Positions 11,701 through 21,786 of a DNA stretch of 64,000 bases are shown here, in pieces. Source of the stretch: Dactylellina haptotyla (Eukaryota > Ascomycota > Orbiliomycetes > Orbiliales > Orbiliaceae); assembly GCA_031310005.1 (NCBI GenBank), contig CM062379.1:4650001-4714000 (forward strand), in the 5' to 3' direction. Under the pieces are notes generated by a model that was not told the DNA's origin, did no database searches, and saw only the letters and a list, made by a program, of their open reading frames with translations. Both the position numbers and the translations under genes were made by a program. Numbering within the stretch: the first letter of the stretch is position 1; each line of letters opens with the position of its first letter.

Positions 11701-12548
11701 TAAATCCCTTATAATTTAATTATAATATAAAAAGGAGATTAAGGTTTTATAAAATAAGAATATAGTATACTTTTATTAAAATAATAAAATAAATAAAATT
11801 ATTATAAAAAATAAAAAATTAAATATTATTAATACCTATAATATATATATAGCTATTATTAATTTTAATTACTTTGGATTCTATGATTTAAAAGTTGATC
11901 AGCTTATTTATATTATAAATAAAATAATACAAAACATCAAAATCAATTATCCAATCGGATTAATATATAGATAGTACTAGATTTAAAAATATTTTTTATA
12001 TAAAGAAGCTCAAATTTTTATTAGTAGACATTTTTTTTTTTTTTTTTTTAAGAAGAAGCAAAAATAAGGTTGATAATTATTATAAAATAGAAAAATATAT
12101 TTTAAAAAGAAGTAATCTTATGTAAAAAAAATTTATATTTATATAATAGGTATATATAGCATACCAATTAAAAAAAGATATAATAGTATTAAAAATTAGT
12201 ATATAATATATATATTTTATTTAATCCTATTGAAGGAAAAAAGATATCAATAGTATTTAAAACTAGGATAATAAATAAAAAAAATATAATAATTATAAAA
12301 AAATTTTTAATATTATTTAAAAGTTATTAAATATTAAAAATAATTTTAAAAAAAAATAATTAATATTTACTTAAATTTAACTTTAATATAATTTACTTAG
12401 ATTTTAAATAATTTATTAATATCTTTATAAATAAAAATTTTCTAAATTATAAATTTAATATTATTTTTATATAAAATTTAAATAAAAGATGAATCTAATT
12501 AAAATTCTTTGTGGGATTTATTAGCAAAAAACATATTTATATTATTAA
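8768..12548. other. AT-saturated interior of the old element, left arm
   Basis: Almost pure A/T DNA, with no ORF of 60 codons after about 8,857. Rare GC islets (such as AAAATAAGGTAG) are the only complexity. A T-run of about 20 lies near 12,030-12,050. Nothing functional is visible. Confidence 0.75.
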
Positions 12549-12715
12549 TGTAGAAGCTTCAGCTATAGCAGTATCACTGATCGTATGTAGGTATGAGCCT
12601 GTAAGGTTGATGTTCGATGATCTAGAACTACAACACATCGAGTCCGCTCTGTAGATACAAATACAGAGCGGTACGGGCGAACCCGGCCTGTACGGCCTGA
12701 CACGTAATCCTTACA
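12549..12715 (-). repeat. copia LTR (3' LTR in element orientation)
   Basis: 167 bp, TGTAGAAG...CCTTACA. It is identical to 19072-19238 by direct comparison. A short purine-rich stretch (minus strand GAGCTGGGG) abuts it and fits a polypurine tract. Confidence 0.92.
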
Positions 12716-13359
12716 CCCCAGCTCGTGACAGTGCCGGCGTGGTGTTTGTGCAGTTCTAAAAACGTACGAAACAGTGGTTTTACGGCGCTAACTTCAGAGC
12801 GGCCGAAGGTAACATCAACAATCGGTTCGCTATAACAGTTGCTTCCTTATTTAGAATAGAGGGTTGGAGCTGTGCAGCTCTCGCCGTAGAGCTTACCAAT
12901 TTCCTCTAACTGCTTTACCATAGACGAGCGAGAAAAGCACTAAATATAGTGTAAAAACTCTGCCGTATTGTTGGACCTGTAAACGGTAGTCTCTACCAAT
13001 TGCGCTTCATGCAATTTAAACGGCAGAGAACTGACAACATGTGTATATATAGCTCAAACAGCCAATATACAACAAAACCAACAACATTTCTGTTGCTTTG
13101 GTACGGTAGACTGTAGCCAGAAATAGCAGTTCGTGCCTCTCAGTTCGAAAGTTGCACAAATCTAAGATTAGTGTAGCGATTTCTAGAATCCTGTGGTGGG
13201 GATGGAACGTATACTTAACGGTCGATTCTCCTCGAGGTAGCAGGTTTTGAACGCAACCTCTACCATTCACTAATCTTGCTAAACAGCCTGATTTTGCCTC
13301 ACATACACATCCTACCTTTCTGCCTTTGGTTCAGTACCATTTTCGTTTTCTTTGCAGCC
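12716..13359. other. non-coding segment inside the copia element, upstream of the accessory gene
   Basis: About 640 bp of normal composition without a supported ORF. TGTATATATAGC near 13,040 could be a TATA box for the plus-strand gene starting at 13,360. The assignment is tentative. Confidence 0.35.
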
Positions 13360-14174
13360 ATGTCTACAGGAGATGCCCGTTTTGACGCTGTAGTCAACGA
13401 TCCCAACCGGTACATTTGTGCCATTAGCTGTCAGTATTGCTACGACAGCAACCGCACATGCATAGTGGCGCCCACAACCCGCTCAGGCAAGTGCGCTTCC
13501 TGCGCGCTTGTGAATGCAGGCTGTACCTGGAGTGAGTCAGCTGTTTAGCGTCTACCTACTGGTCTGTACACTAATATATATTTTGCAAGGTCGTAACGTT
13601 AAACCTCCAGGCAGCAGGGGTCCTGGTGTCAACCGTGTGGTTTGTAACCCCCCACAGCTCGTTATTGTGCCTGGGGATCCGCAACACTACCAAACAGTTG
13701 CTCCACAGGCGCATGCCCGCAGCGCCAATACCCGGCTGGTACGGTTCACGGCGTAGTGTTAAACGGACCTCCCCCCCTCTCAAATGACTGTATTGTTGCC
13801 GGTACATTGTGGGGACCAGACGACGGTACCGGTACCGCTATTCCCCAGCTTCCCCACTTGCCCGCCAACCTTGACGTCAGGGCGCTCCAAACACAACTGG
13901 CTGCAGCGCCAATGGGAGCAGGTGGCGCATCATCCGCGCAGATTATGACTGCGATATCTGGAGTACAGGGACCTGCAGGTGCGCCTGCGCCTTACCCAGT
14001 TTGACGGATGTTATGGCGGAGTTAACCTTGTTGCGTACAAGGGCAGATGCGTAAGTTATACAAATTACTATGCATCTTTTCGTATATACCTGCTAACTAA
14101 ATGTACGTATTAGCATGCAGAACTACATGGCAGGGCAGGCTGGTGCCGGCGGTGCGTTCGCCTGGCCACCGTAA
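13360..14174 (+). CDS. antisense accessory gene of the copia element, Zn2Cys6-spaced N-terminus (frame-broken)
   Basis: It lies on the strand opposite gag-pol, between RNase H and the 3' LTR. Exon 1 (13360-13531) encodes 57 residues with Cys24-X2-Cys27-X6-Cys34-X10-Cys45-X2-Cys48-X6-Cys55, the exact spacing of fungal Zn2Cys6 clusters. It lacks the usual basic run between the second and third Cys. A 58-bp intron (13532-13589, branch ACTAAT, TTTGCAAG) and a 63-bp intron (14051-14113, GTAAGT, CTGCTAAC, TATTAG) are canonical on the plus strand. Exon 2 (13590-14050) needs two frame changes (about 13,745 and 13,990) to reach the last exon, which ends QAGAGGAFAWPP. Read strictly, the first frame stops at 13756 (112 aa). 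The middle is Gly/Ala/Pro-rich and a short helix (ELTLLRTRADAM) precedes the end. The function is unknown; nucleic-acid binding is a guess. Confidence 0.5.
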
Positions 14175-14269
14175 TTTTGGTTTGTGTGTTTTTCGCGCTG
14201 GCGCGCATTAATATATTTATTTATATATTATTTGTATTTATTATTATGAATGAAAGATCTTTTGTGCCT

Positions 14270-15915
14270 TCAAGGAAGCAGTCCCATCTTGGAAATATGG
14301 AATTTATGAGGGTCTCTTGGTAGTGCTTTCGTCATTACGTCAGCTACTAAATGCTCAGAGCCACAGTGTTCCAATGTGAAGGTACGTTGTAGCACTTGTT
14401 CACGTATCCAGAAGTATTTAACGTCGTAGTGTTTAGAGCGCTGTTGGGTTCCACCGGTAGTGTTTATAGTGATAGCGGCAGTGTTATCCATATACATAAC
14501 CGTAGGCGGTAGAGAAGGGATATCTTCGGTCCCATCTTCATGAATACCGTTGATAGGAGATTTCTCAACCAAATCCTTCTCTCCAGCGTGGTTAGAGGCA
14601 ATAACTTCCGCTTCAGTGGAAGACTTCGCAATCGTCCTCTGTAGCTTACTGCTCCAGGCTAACGCACTACCTCCCAGTAGGAACACGTAACCAGAAGTTG
14701 ACTTTCGTGCAATATCTTCCGGTCCGTAGGTTTGTGCCCAATCGGCGTCACTGTACGCTTCAAGACTTAGTGGAGCTGTTCTTCCGTGGTGCCATTGCGA
14801 TTATAATGCAGAGCCTGCTTGTACGTGCCCCCCAGATACTGGTATGCCCATATCATTGCTTTCCAGTGTTCTTCCGTGGGCGCACTAGCGTATTGGCCTA
14901 ATTTTGCAACCGTATAGGCAAGATCTGGTCTGCTACCTTGCGCTGCATACATCAGAGACCCTAGCATACTACGATACGTATGTGCATCCTCTGTATTTAA
15001 TTTGGGCCAGCTGTCATCCTTAGAGAGTCGTACCCCTGGGTCCATAGGAACATGCCTGGTCTTTCGATTCAGCATATCGAAGCGTTCAAGAATCCCTTTA
15101 CAATATTGTTCTTGGTCAATTTGTAGAGATCTAGTGGCTCGGTTACGTTGTATCCGTAGTCCCAGGAACTGCTTTACTTCCCCCAGGTCGGTAATTGGGT
15201 ACTTCTCCATAAGAGCTGCTTTCGCCCTCTGAATCATAGAGAGATCTGGTGATGCTATCTTAAAGTCATCGACGTACGTGGCAATTGTTATATTTTCTGA
15301 GATGTAGAGGCAGGTATCGGCGGTGCTTCTCTCCATACGGAATGGGAAGTCTGCGCTCAACAGCGTAGAATTCAATTCTTCATTCCAGAGATGAGGCGCC
15401 TGCTTCAGACCGTACAGGGACTTAAGCAGTAATAGTGCTTCTATCCCCTTTGGTACCTTACAACCTTCAGGCAGCGCAATTACTGCCCTCTCTGACAGCG
15501 GTAGCGTTGCATGTAGAAAGGCAGTTTTGACGTCAAGCTGGTGAACGTGTAGATCTTGAACGGCAGCCACTAATAGCAGCGTCCGTATTGTACGTAAATT
15601 TACAACTGGCGCGTACGTCTCAGTGTAATGAACGCCATATCTCTGCTCATAACCCTTAACAACTAATCTTGCCTTATATAAAATCCCAGAGTCTGTGCGC
15701 TTCCGTGTGAACACCCATCTTGATTTCATAGGCTTGATAGCTTTCGGTACCGCTCTAAGTTCAGTCCAGGTATTGTTCAAGGATAGCGCTTTCAGTTCTC
15801 TTTCTACGGCGGCAGTCCACTGAATATGTTCATTTGAAGACATAGCCTCCTGATAGGATTGTGGCAGATTGAGGTCAATGGCAGCATCCTCTGCAGTTAC
15901 CGGCGCGGCGGGCAA
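14270..15915 (-). pseudogene. copia reverse transcriptase and RNase H region (frameshifted)
   Basis: The reverse transcriptase frame (15915-14767) starts with the copia signature around WTAAVERELKAL and shows RWVFTRK, YKARLVVKGYEQRYG, VHQLDVKTAFL, KSLYGLKQAPHLW and the catalytic YVDD. The RNase H frame (14686-14270) has AWSSKLQRTIAKSSTEAE, YMDNTAA and TKALPRD. Between them the expected SDADW segment is present but in another frame, so at least one frameshift lies near 14,770. All the catalytic motifs I can read are conserved, so the damage is confined to frame breaks. Confidence 0.9.
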
Positions 15916-17315
15916 TTCCTCTTCAGACAGTAGAGTACCTGTTGCCCGGTAGGCAACTGCAGCGCGAAATTTACGTGCAGAGTCGATGACTGCAAGTCTT
16001 TACTACGTCGTAGAGCGCTCCGCTCGTCTACGGGTCTGGCAGCAGCTTGCTCATTTTCTTCCTCTACAGCTTCATCTTGGGTAATTTGAGCAGGCCTCTC
16101 TATAATTATAGAGAAGCTTGGCTGATTTGGTGTACCTTGCGCATTGCCTGCTGGTAGCAAGGAACCAATATAATTCCGGTCTTTGTCATACAGCTGCCTC
16201 ATACGTAGGTTCTGTACCGTTTCAGTATCCTTTGGATCTGGCAGTACAGGAGCTAGAGGTGCCGTGCCCGTATAGGTCTCTTCCAATAGTTCTTATCGGT
16301 AAAGCAGCTATCGAAGTCTTCCCTTGCAGGGTAGAGCTGTCAACGAAAATGGCATCTCTAACGATAGAGACGACCCGCTTAGACAGGTTCCAAACCCGGT
16401 ACTGCTTCATTGTAGCTGTGTAACCTAAGAAGATCCCTTCCACGCTCTGTGCGCACTGAGCAGCTTCTTTCGCTGTTCCTTTGGGATAGTGACGTAGACC
16501 AGGCACCCAAATGGGTGCATCCTGTTATAATCGACAGGCTGTTTGTAAAATAATTCATACGGAGACGTAGTGGCAACCTGCCCGTTCGTCTGTGTATACA
16601 GTAACCTGTTGCTTATTGCACAGGCTGCTGACATCGCTTCTGGCCAGAAGACCTCTGGTAACCCCGCTTCAATCAACATGGTTGTGGCCAGCTCACGAAG
16701 TATCCTTATTGCCCTCTCAGCAGTACCATTTTGTTCATGTGCGTATGGGGCGGATGTCTCCATTTCGATCCCATATTTTTCACAGAACTCCTGTATGTCG
16801 AGGCGCAGGAACTCCTTGGCATTGTCCATCCGTACCCCCATAACTCTACTACCAGGACCCAGCTTGCCCTCCATCATTGTAACGAATTGTATGAAGCGCA
16901 CACGGTACTCTGAGCGTTCGCTGAAGAACCGTACCCATCTCATACGGGTAGCTTCGTCTACAATTATAAGCGCATACTTGGCCTCTGCGTGCAGTTTATT
17001 CGTAGGGTCGGCATGTCGTTTATGTAATGAAGCGGTTTTGAATGGACCCACTACATCTATATGTATACGCTCCAGCGGGCGTAGCTTCTTGGTGGAAGCT
17101 GGTCCATAATTGCGATGTATTGTACTCTTGCCTAATGCGCATGGCTCACACAGAGGGTTGTGCTTTCCCTGAGGGGGCACGGGAACCCCAGCTTGCTTCA
17201 TAACTCTTTTCACTGTCTTCCAGCCTGCATGGCCCAGCTTCCTGTGCCAACGTAGCAAGTCGGTGATTTCAGTGGGCAGTTCATTTACAGCTGTATTACT
17301 TCGTGCGGCCATCAC
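15897..17315 (-). pseudogene. copia integrase region and linker (frameshifted)
   Basis: The integrase frame 17315-16425 carries the HHCC zinc site (HRKLGH ... LCEPCALGK) and DDE core motifs (IDVVGPF, MDNAKEF, EQNGTAERAIR), then HPFGCLVYV. The downstream GIFLGYTATMKQYRVWN signature is in a different frame (16506-16222), and the acidic linker in yet another (16286-15897). There are therefore breaks near 16,440, 16,280 and 15,900. Confidence 0.88.
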
Positions 17316-17326
17316 CGTGGACTTAT

Positions 17327-18985
17327 TTACGAATGTATCTTGGTCCTCGTTCGCCTCTGGCGGTACAATACAGCTGTTAGCATGTAGAGACCTACAGCAG
17401 GATCGAATATGGGCTCTGAGATCAGGAAATCATCCTTTTCGATAGCGGTCCACTTCGGTTTGAAGGTTACTGAAATACCCCTCTCGGTCAGTCTCCTGAC
17501 AGAGCAGAGATTCAGTGCCATACCAGGCGCATAGAGTACGTCGTGTACGACTAGATAGCAAGTGGGGGTCTCGATTTTGATTTGGCCATACCCGTAGGCT
17601 AGCACAATCGAATCATCCCCCAACTTGATTTATTTCTGTCGAATGAGAAGTAGCTACCGGGATGAATAGCGCTATATCCTTAGAGATCCAGTCGCTTGCC
17701 CCGGAGTCTATATACCATTCACTGTAAACGGTAGGGGAATTCGTTCTTTTAGTGATATTGGTTTTGTATGCATAAGTTACGTCACGGTGTAGAGGGACTG
17801 CAGTGTAAGCGGTAACAGTGGTCTTTTTCTTCCTATTGGGATTAAGATGGGGATAAAGGTCCCAGCAGCGATCTTCTGTATGTCCGGTCTTACCGCAGTT
17901 ACCGCACAGGAGGTGACTTCCTGGTTTCTCATGTTTATGAGGCGGTACAGGGTTACTGGTGCCGGCGCTTGGTGCAGCCTCGCTGAAGCGTGTCCTCTTG
18001 CCACTATTTTGCGTATTTTGCGCATTTTGCGCGCCATTACTGTCTCTGTCGTAGTCCACCGTGCGCTTCTGCTTGCGTTTATTTCTACCTTTGAACGTGG
18101 CAGCTGCCGCCAGCTGCAGCTGGAGTCTGTGTATCTTTTGAGTTGATGTCTTTTCTCTTGGTTTGGCTGTGACCCTATGGGAGTCAATTGCGTTCTTCTC
18201 TATAAGAAGATTCCTCAACATGAAATCCTGGAAGTTCTTAATGTTCCATTCGGCGTCTTTGGGCAATACGGTAGCTGTAAAGAACCGTGTAAACGCTATA
18301 ATTGGTTCGTTTCCAGAGGCATGGAGGGACCCCATAGCAGCATTGAGAAGCACAGTTTCATCAAAGGAACCTTCGGTAATAGCACGCCGTTCCTTCTGTA
18401 TGCCTGCAGACTCTTCAAACAGCTTCTGTACGGCTGTGTAGGGACTGTTGTTCTTCAGGTTGACAACCAGGAGAACAACCGAGTCTCCAATACCGTAATA
18501 GACGCGACTGACTCCGTCGGGCGGAATCGAGTCTTGATGGTTTCCATCATTTCCGCGGGGGTTGTTAAGCCTGTAAGGGCAGAGCGTATGTCGTCGTGCA
18601 CTGACTGTATATGCCATTCGGTGGTAGATTTGGCGATGTCGTATTTTTGCCTTGGAGGCAGGGCAGCAAGATCTGCAGCCTCTGCAGACAGGGTGGCAGC
18701 TACTGCCGTTGCTGCAGTTGGCGGTAACCTCCAACGCGGTCGGAGGTTCTACCGAGATTCCTTCACGAAATCGTGAAGAACGTAGCCTGCCTTCAACTGT
18801 ACGCGTAGATAGAGCGTGAGCTGCTCGAGCCAGCTTTGGTAATTACTACCATTCGCCAAGCCTATGCTCTGTTGGGAAGGTTGCTGCCATTCTGCCTGTG
18901 TAGATGTAGGGAACCGGATTCGGGTAATAGTATGTAATGTAATATACGTAGCGGTAAAAGAACCCTTGTAGATCAGGGATTCCAC
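17327..18985 (-). pseudogene. copia gag and protease region (frameshifted)
   Basis: A short first frame (18985-18749) contains NYQSWLEQLTLYLR, typical of copia gag. The main frame (18734-17613) holds a zinc knuckle CGNCGKTGHTEDRC (C-X2-C-X4-H-X4-C) and the aspartic protease motif YIDSGASDW. Its continuation (LGDDSIVLAYGYG ... VLYAPGMALNLCSVRRL) is one base out of frame at a run of five G near 17,620, and another shift lies near 17,330. Confidence 0.88.
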
Positions 18986-19071
18986 AACCGTTAGAGGCGT
19001 AGACTTCGAGATTCAGTAAATACCAATAGGTAGAGGCCTTCCAGAGATATCAGGAAGTGGTGCTGATAACG

Positions 19072-19238
19072 TGTAGAAGCTTCAGCTATAGCAGTATCAC
19101 TGATCGTATGTAGGTATGAGCCTGTAAGGTTGATGTTCGATGATCTAGAACTACAACACATCGAGTCCGCTCTGTAGATACAAATACAGAGCGGTACGGG
19201 CGAACCCGGCCTGTACGGCCTGACACGTAATCCTTACA
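19072..19238 (-). repeat. copia LTR (5' LTR in element orientation)
   Basis: Second copy of the 167-bp repeat. It is expected to hold the element's promoter for minus-strand transcription. Confidence 0.92.
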
Positions 19239-20330
19239 ATTAAGAGTAGCAAATACTAAAGTTAATTTTATTTGTATATTTAATAATAATATTTATTTGT
19301 TTCTTTTAACACCATAATAGTTTTTTATCCAATAACCATAGATTTAATAATTATCATATTATAATTGTATAATAAGATTTTTATATTTTTTATTAAATAT
19401 ATTATTATTAGAGATATAATACTTTTAATATATATAAGTATTTGATTAATTATTTTAATTATATTATCCTTAATTAAGAGTAGGGGATTAAACTTATATT
19501 AAATTTTTTTACTTAAATATATAAAAAGAAATATTATTTTAAATAATTAAATAATAGGGTATAGTAAAGTACATTCTAATCTCAACTATTTTTAATATAA
19601 AAATAAATATAAAAAAGTTAATAATTAAATTAATATTAAAATAAGATTAGATAGTAAATTAGAAAGCTATTAATAATTTATTAATAATATAGCTAATAAG
19701 TAATTTATTAAAAATAAAAATAATAAGATTAGTAAAATAAATTTAAATAATTTTAAATTTTATAATATATTTATTTATTCTTATATTTTTATCATAATAA
19801 ATTTTACCAAATTTAAAAATAATTACATATATAGTAATAATATTGCTAGATTTATAATTTTTTATAATTTATTCCATACTTTAATACTAGTATTTAATTT
19901 ATTCTTAAAAGAAAGAATATAATATATTATTAAATTATTGATAATAAAAAAATAGCTATAAAAGCCTATACTTAATCATTATTTTATTAAATAAAACAAA
20001 TATTCTAATTAATGGTATTTTCTTTTTAATTCTTAATAATAATATTAGAACCATTAATAAATATTTAAAAATTCTTACTATAAAGAACAGTTTTCATTTT
20101 GCCAAACTATACTATATAATTATCCAATTTTATTAATAAAGTGATTCTTTTAATATCAATTATAATTATAATAAAGAAAAAATTAACCATTTTAAATAAA
20201 ATAAAGATAAATTTATTAAAAAAACTTATAGATTAATAGGGTAAATAAAAAAAAATATAAAAAATTAATAATTTAAAATATTTAAAATAATATTATATTA
20301 ATATTTAAAAATAGAAGAGATCATAATTTA
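19239..20330. other. AT-saturated interior of the old element, right arm
   Basis: Same composition as the left arm. It begins with the second ATTAA target copy (19,239-19,243). A purine-rich AGAAGAGA precedes the right terminal repeat and could be a polypurine-tract remnant, but this is weak. Confidence 0.65.
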
Positions 20331-20457
20331 TAAAAGGAAATTGATGATTTTATTAAGAAGCTATCTACATCATTTCTTTTATATAGAGATCTTCCGAATG
20401 AGTTAGATATCTGATCTGCTACATGATCTGATTAAGGTTTTCACTAATGTGTTGTCA
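20331..20457. repeat. right 127-bp terminal repeat of the old element
   Basis: Partner of 8641-8767. Here the inner (left) part is AT-converted (TAAAAGGAAATTG against TGAGAGGAAGTCG) and the outer part keeps G and C up to the terminal TGTTGTCA. Confidence 0.8.
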
Positions 20458-20961
20458 ATTGTTAGCAGCGGATCAGGCTGCTTCTCACGACAGCCACTTG
20501 GGCACGGCCTGCAGGCGAAGTTGCAAACGTCTCAAGATTGAATATGCACCCATCCGAGCAGCTAGAAAGGCTTGGAGCAATCTGCCAAAAAGGGGAGATA
20601 TATATACGTTAAATGATGATTGTCTCAAACTATCCCTTTGAAGGCAAACGAGAGCTGAACATGGAGATAACAAAATTTCCCAAAGAATATCGGAATGAAG
20701 CTGGATAGAAATCTAGAGTGGTGAGCTTCGTCCACACCAAGATAACCTACAAGCTTTTGGGGCTCAGAATCTGCATATGGTGGAAAGACACTAAAATATA
20801 AGTCCTGAGATTGATAAACCCCTTGCCCCCGGTTCAGATTGGCATACTGTGAACTTGAAAACACGCCATCGTCGAATTCCTGTTGATTCTAGTACAAATT
20901 CTAGGATATTCATCTTAATAGCACTCTGGACCTGGCTGGATTCCCACCTTTTGACGTCAGA
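20458..20961. other. right flank of the AT block, no gene seen
   Basis: Composition returns to normal at once after 20,457. ORFs of 60-80 codons on both strands oppose each other and lack domains. It probably contains the promoter of the gene at 20,962. Confidence 0.4.
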
Positions 20962-21665
20962 ATGGGTAAAGTTGTTAGTCTACCTTGGCAGATGTTATAC
21001 AACATTGTACTCCGGACACTAAAGAACACTTTTCTACAGGTTTGGACAGCGGACAACGATCGCAAGGTGAATGATAGACCCCTCGCTGACGAGACACACC
21101 TTCATCGTTGCTCGGTCCTGTTAAGAAATACATCTATAGCTTTTAATTCGTTTGATCGATAAGTCCGCCAAGTCATACAATAGCGAAGCTCTGTGTAAAC
21201 TCTTTGAAGGTAGGCGATCGCTATCCTTATTCCAAAAGGATTCCAGCTAACAAAGAGCTTGCGCTGCTCACAGGGGCGACTCCGAAAGCCATCGAAGAGC
21301 GAATCGCCAAGCTCAAACGTGAAGCCAAAGCCTTGGATGCCAGGTGCGCGGTCCAACCATCTTCTCCACATAAGCCCAAAGGAAACTACTATACCGCTCC
21401 GCCGGTCCCTGGGCAGGCTTGTAGAGGAGTCAAGAGGACTATCACCCAGATTCAAGAGAATGGTAAAGATGAATATCAGGAGGATGGAAAGGGTGTAGAT
21501 GGACAACCTCGAAAGAAGGCAAAATGTGCAAAGAAGAAGAAGAAAGCAGCTGCCGCCACTGCTGTAGAGGAGGGGGCTGCAATCCCAACTACGGATCTTG
21601 ATACAATCCCAACGGCGGATCTTCAAGGTGCTCTGGCAGACTCCAAGATGGAGGGTCGTGCTTGA
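20962..21665 (+). CDS. small Myb/SANT-like nuclear protein (cluster member 6)
   Basis: Three exons (20962-21066, 21140-21209, 21256-21665) give 194 aa. Splicing reconstructs a clean helix-turn-helix: QVWTADNDRK | LLIRLIDKSAKSYNSEALCKLFE | ELALLTGATPKAIEERIAKLKREAK. Here | marks introns of 73 bp (21067-21139) and 46 bp (21210-21255). The second intron is very short, with GCTAAC only four bases before the final AG. The tail is basic (KKAKCAKKKKK) with Thr/Ala-rich ends. The start is uncertain: the first 26 residues before VWTADNDRK are hydrophobic and could partly be an intron with acceptor TTCTACAG. Role as for the other members: putative DNA- or chromatin-binding protein. Confidence 0.72.
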
Positions 21666-21786
21666 GGTAGATACCGATTGAGTTCTTGTCATCGGATAAG
21701 TACAGAGGCGAAGTGTGAGATGTATTTGAAGCCTAGTACGGAATAGTGAAACAGTCTTATTCACCTGCCTCTACAGTAGAAATGTC

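Larger units (their letters stand above)
12549..19238 (-). mobile_element. young Ty1/copia LTR retrotransposon, nested in the AT block
   Basis: Two LTRs of 167 bp (12549-12715, 19072-19238) look identical base for base and have TG...CA ends. The 5-bp target duplication ATTAA is perfect (12544-12548 and 19239-19243). Coding is on the minus strand in the copia order: gag with zinc knuckle, protease, integrase, reverse transcriptase, RNase H. Just inside the upstream LTR the minus strand reads GTTATCAGCACCACTT, similar to the TATCAG core of initiator-tRNA primer sites. Base composition is ordinary, with no sign of the mutation that destroyed its host element. A separate plus-strand gene lies between RNase H and the left LTR. 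Confidence 0.93.
8641..20457. mobile_element. old LTR retrotransposon eroded to AT (RIP-like), host of a nested copia element
   Basis: Two 127-bp direct repeats (8641-8767 and 20331-20457), beginning TG/TA and ending TTA/TCA, enclose a block whose own sequence (8,768-12,548 and 19,244-20,330) is overwhelmingly A and T and full of stops. Removing the nested copia and one target duplicate leaves about 5.1 kb, a normal LTR-retrotransposon size. All 17 differences I count between the repeats are transitions, as RIP (C to T on either strand) predicts. No protein domain survives, so the superfamily and orientation are unknown. ATTGTTA flanks both ends. Confidence 0.75.

Noticed and set aside
8768-12548. 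Possible mitochondrial DNA insertion, suggested by the extreme AT content
   Set aside because: No mitochondrial gene, tRNA or intron remnant is readable, and flanking terminal repeats explain the block as a mutated retrotransposon.
13016-13270. 84-codon minus-strand ORF inside the copia element
   Set aside because: Lies in the segment just upstream of the accessory gene; no similarity to copia proteins.
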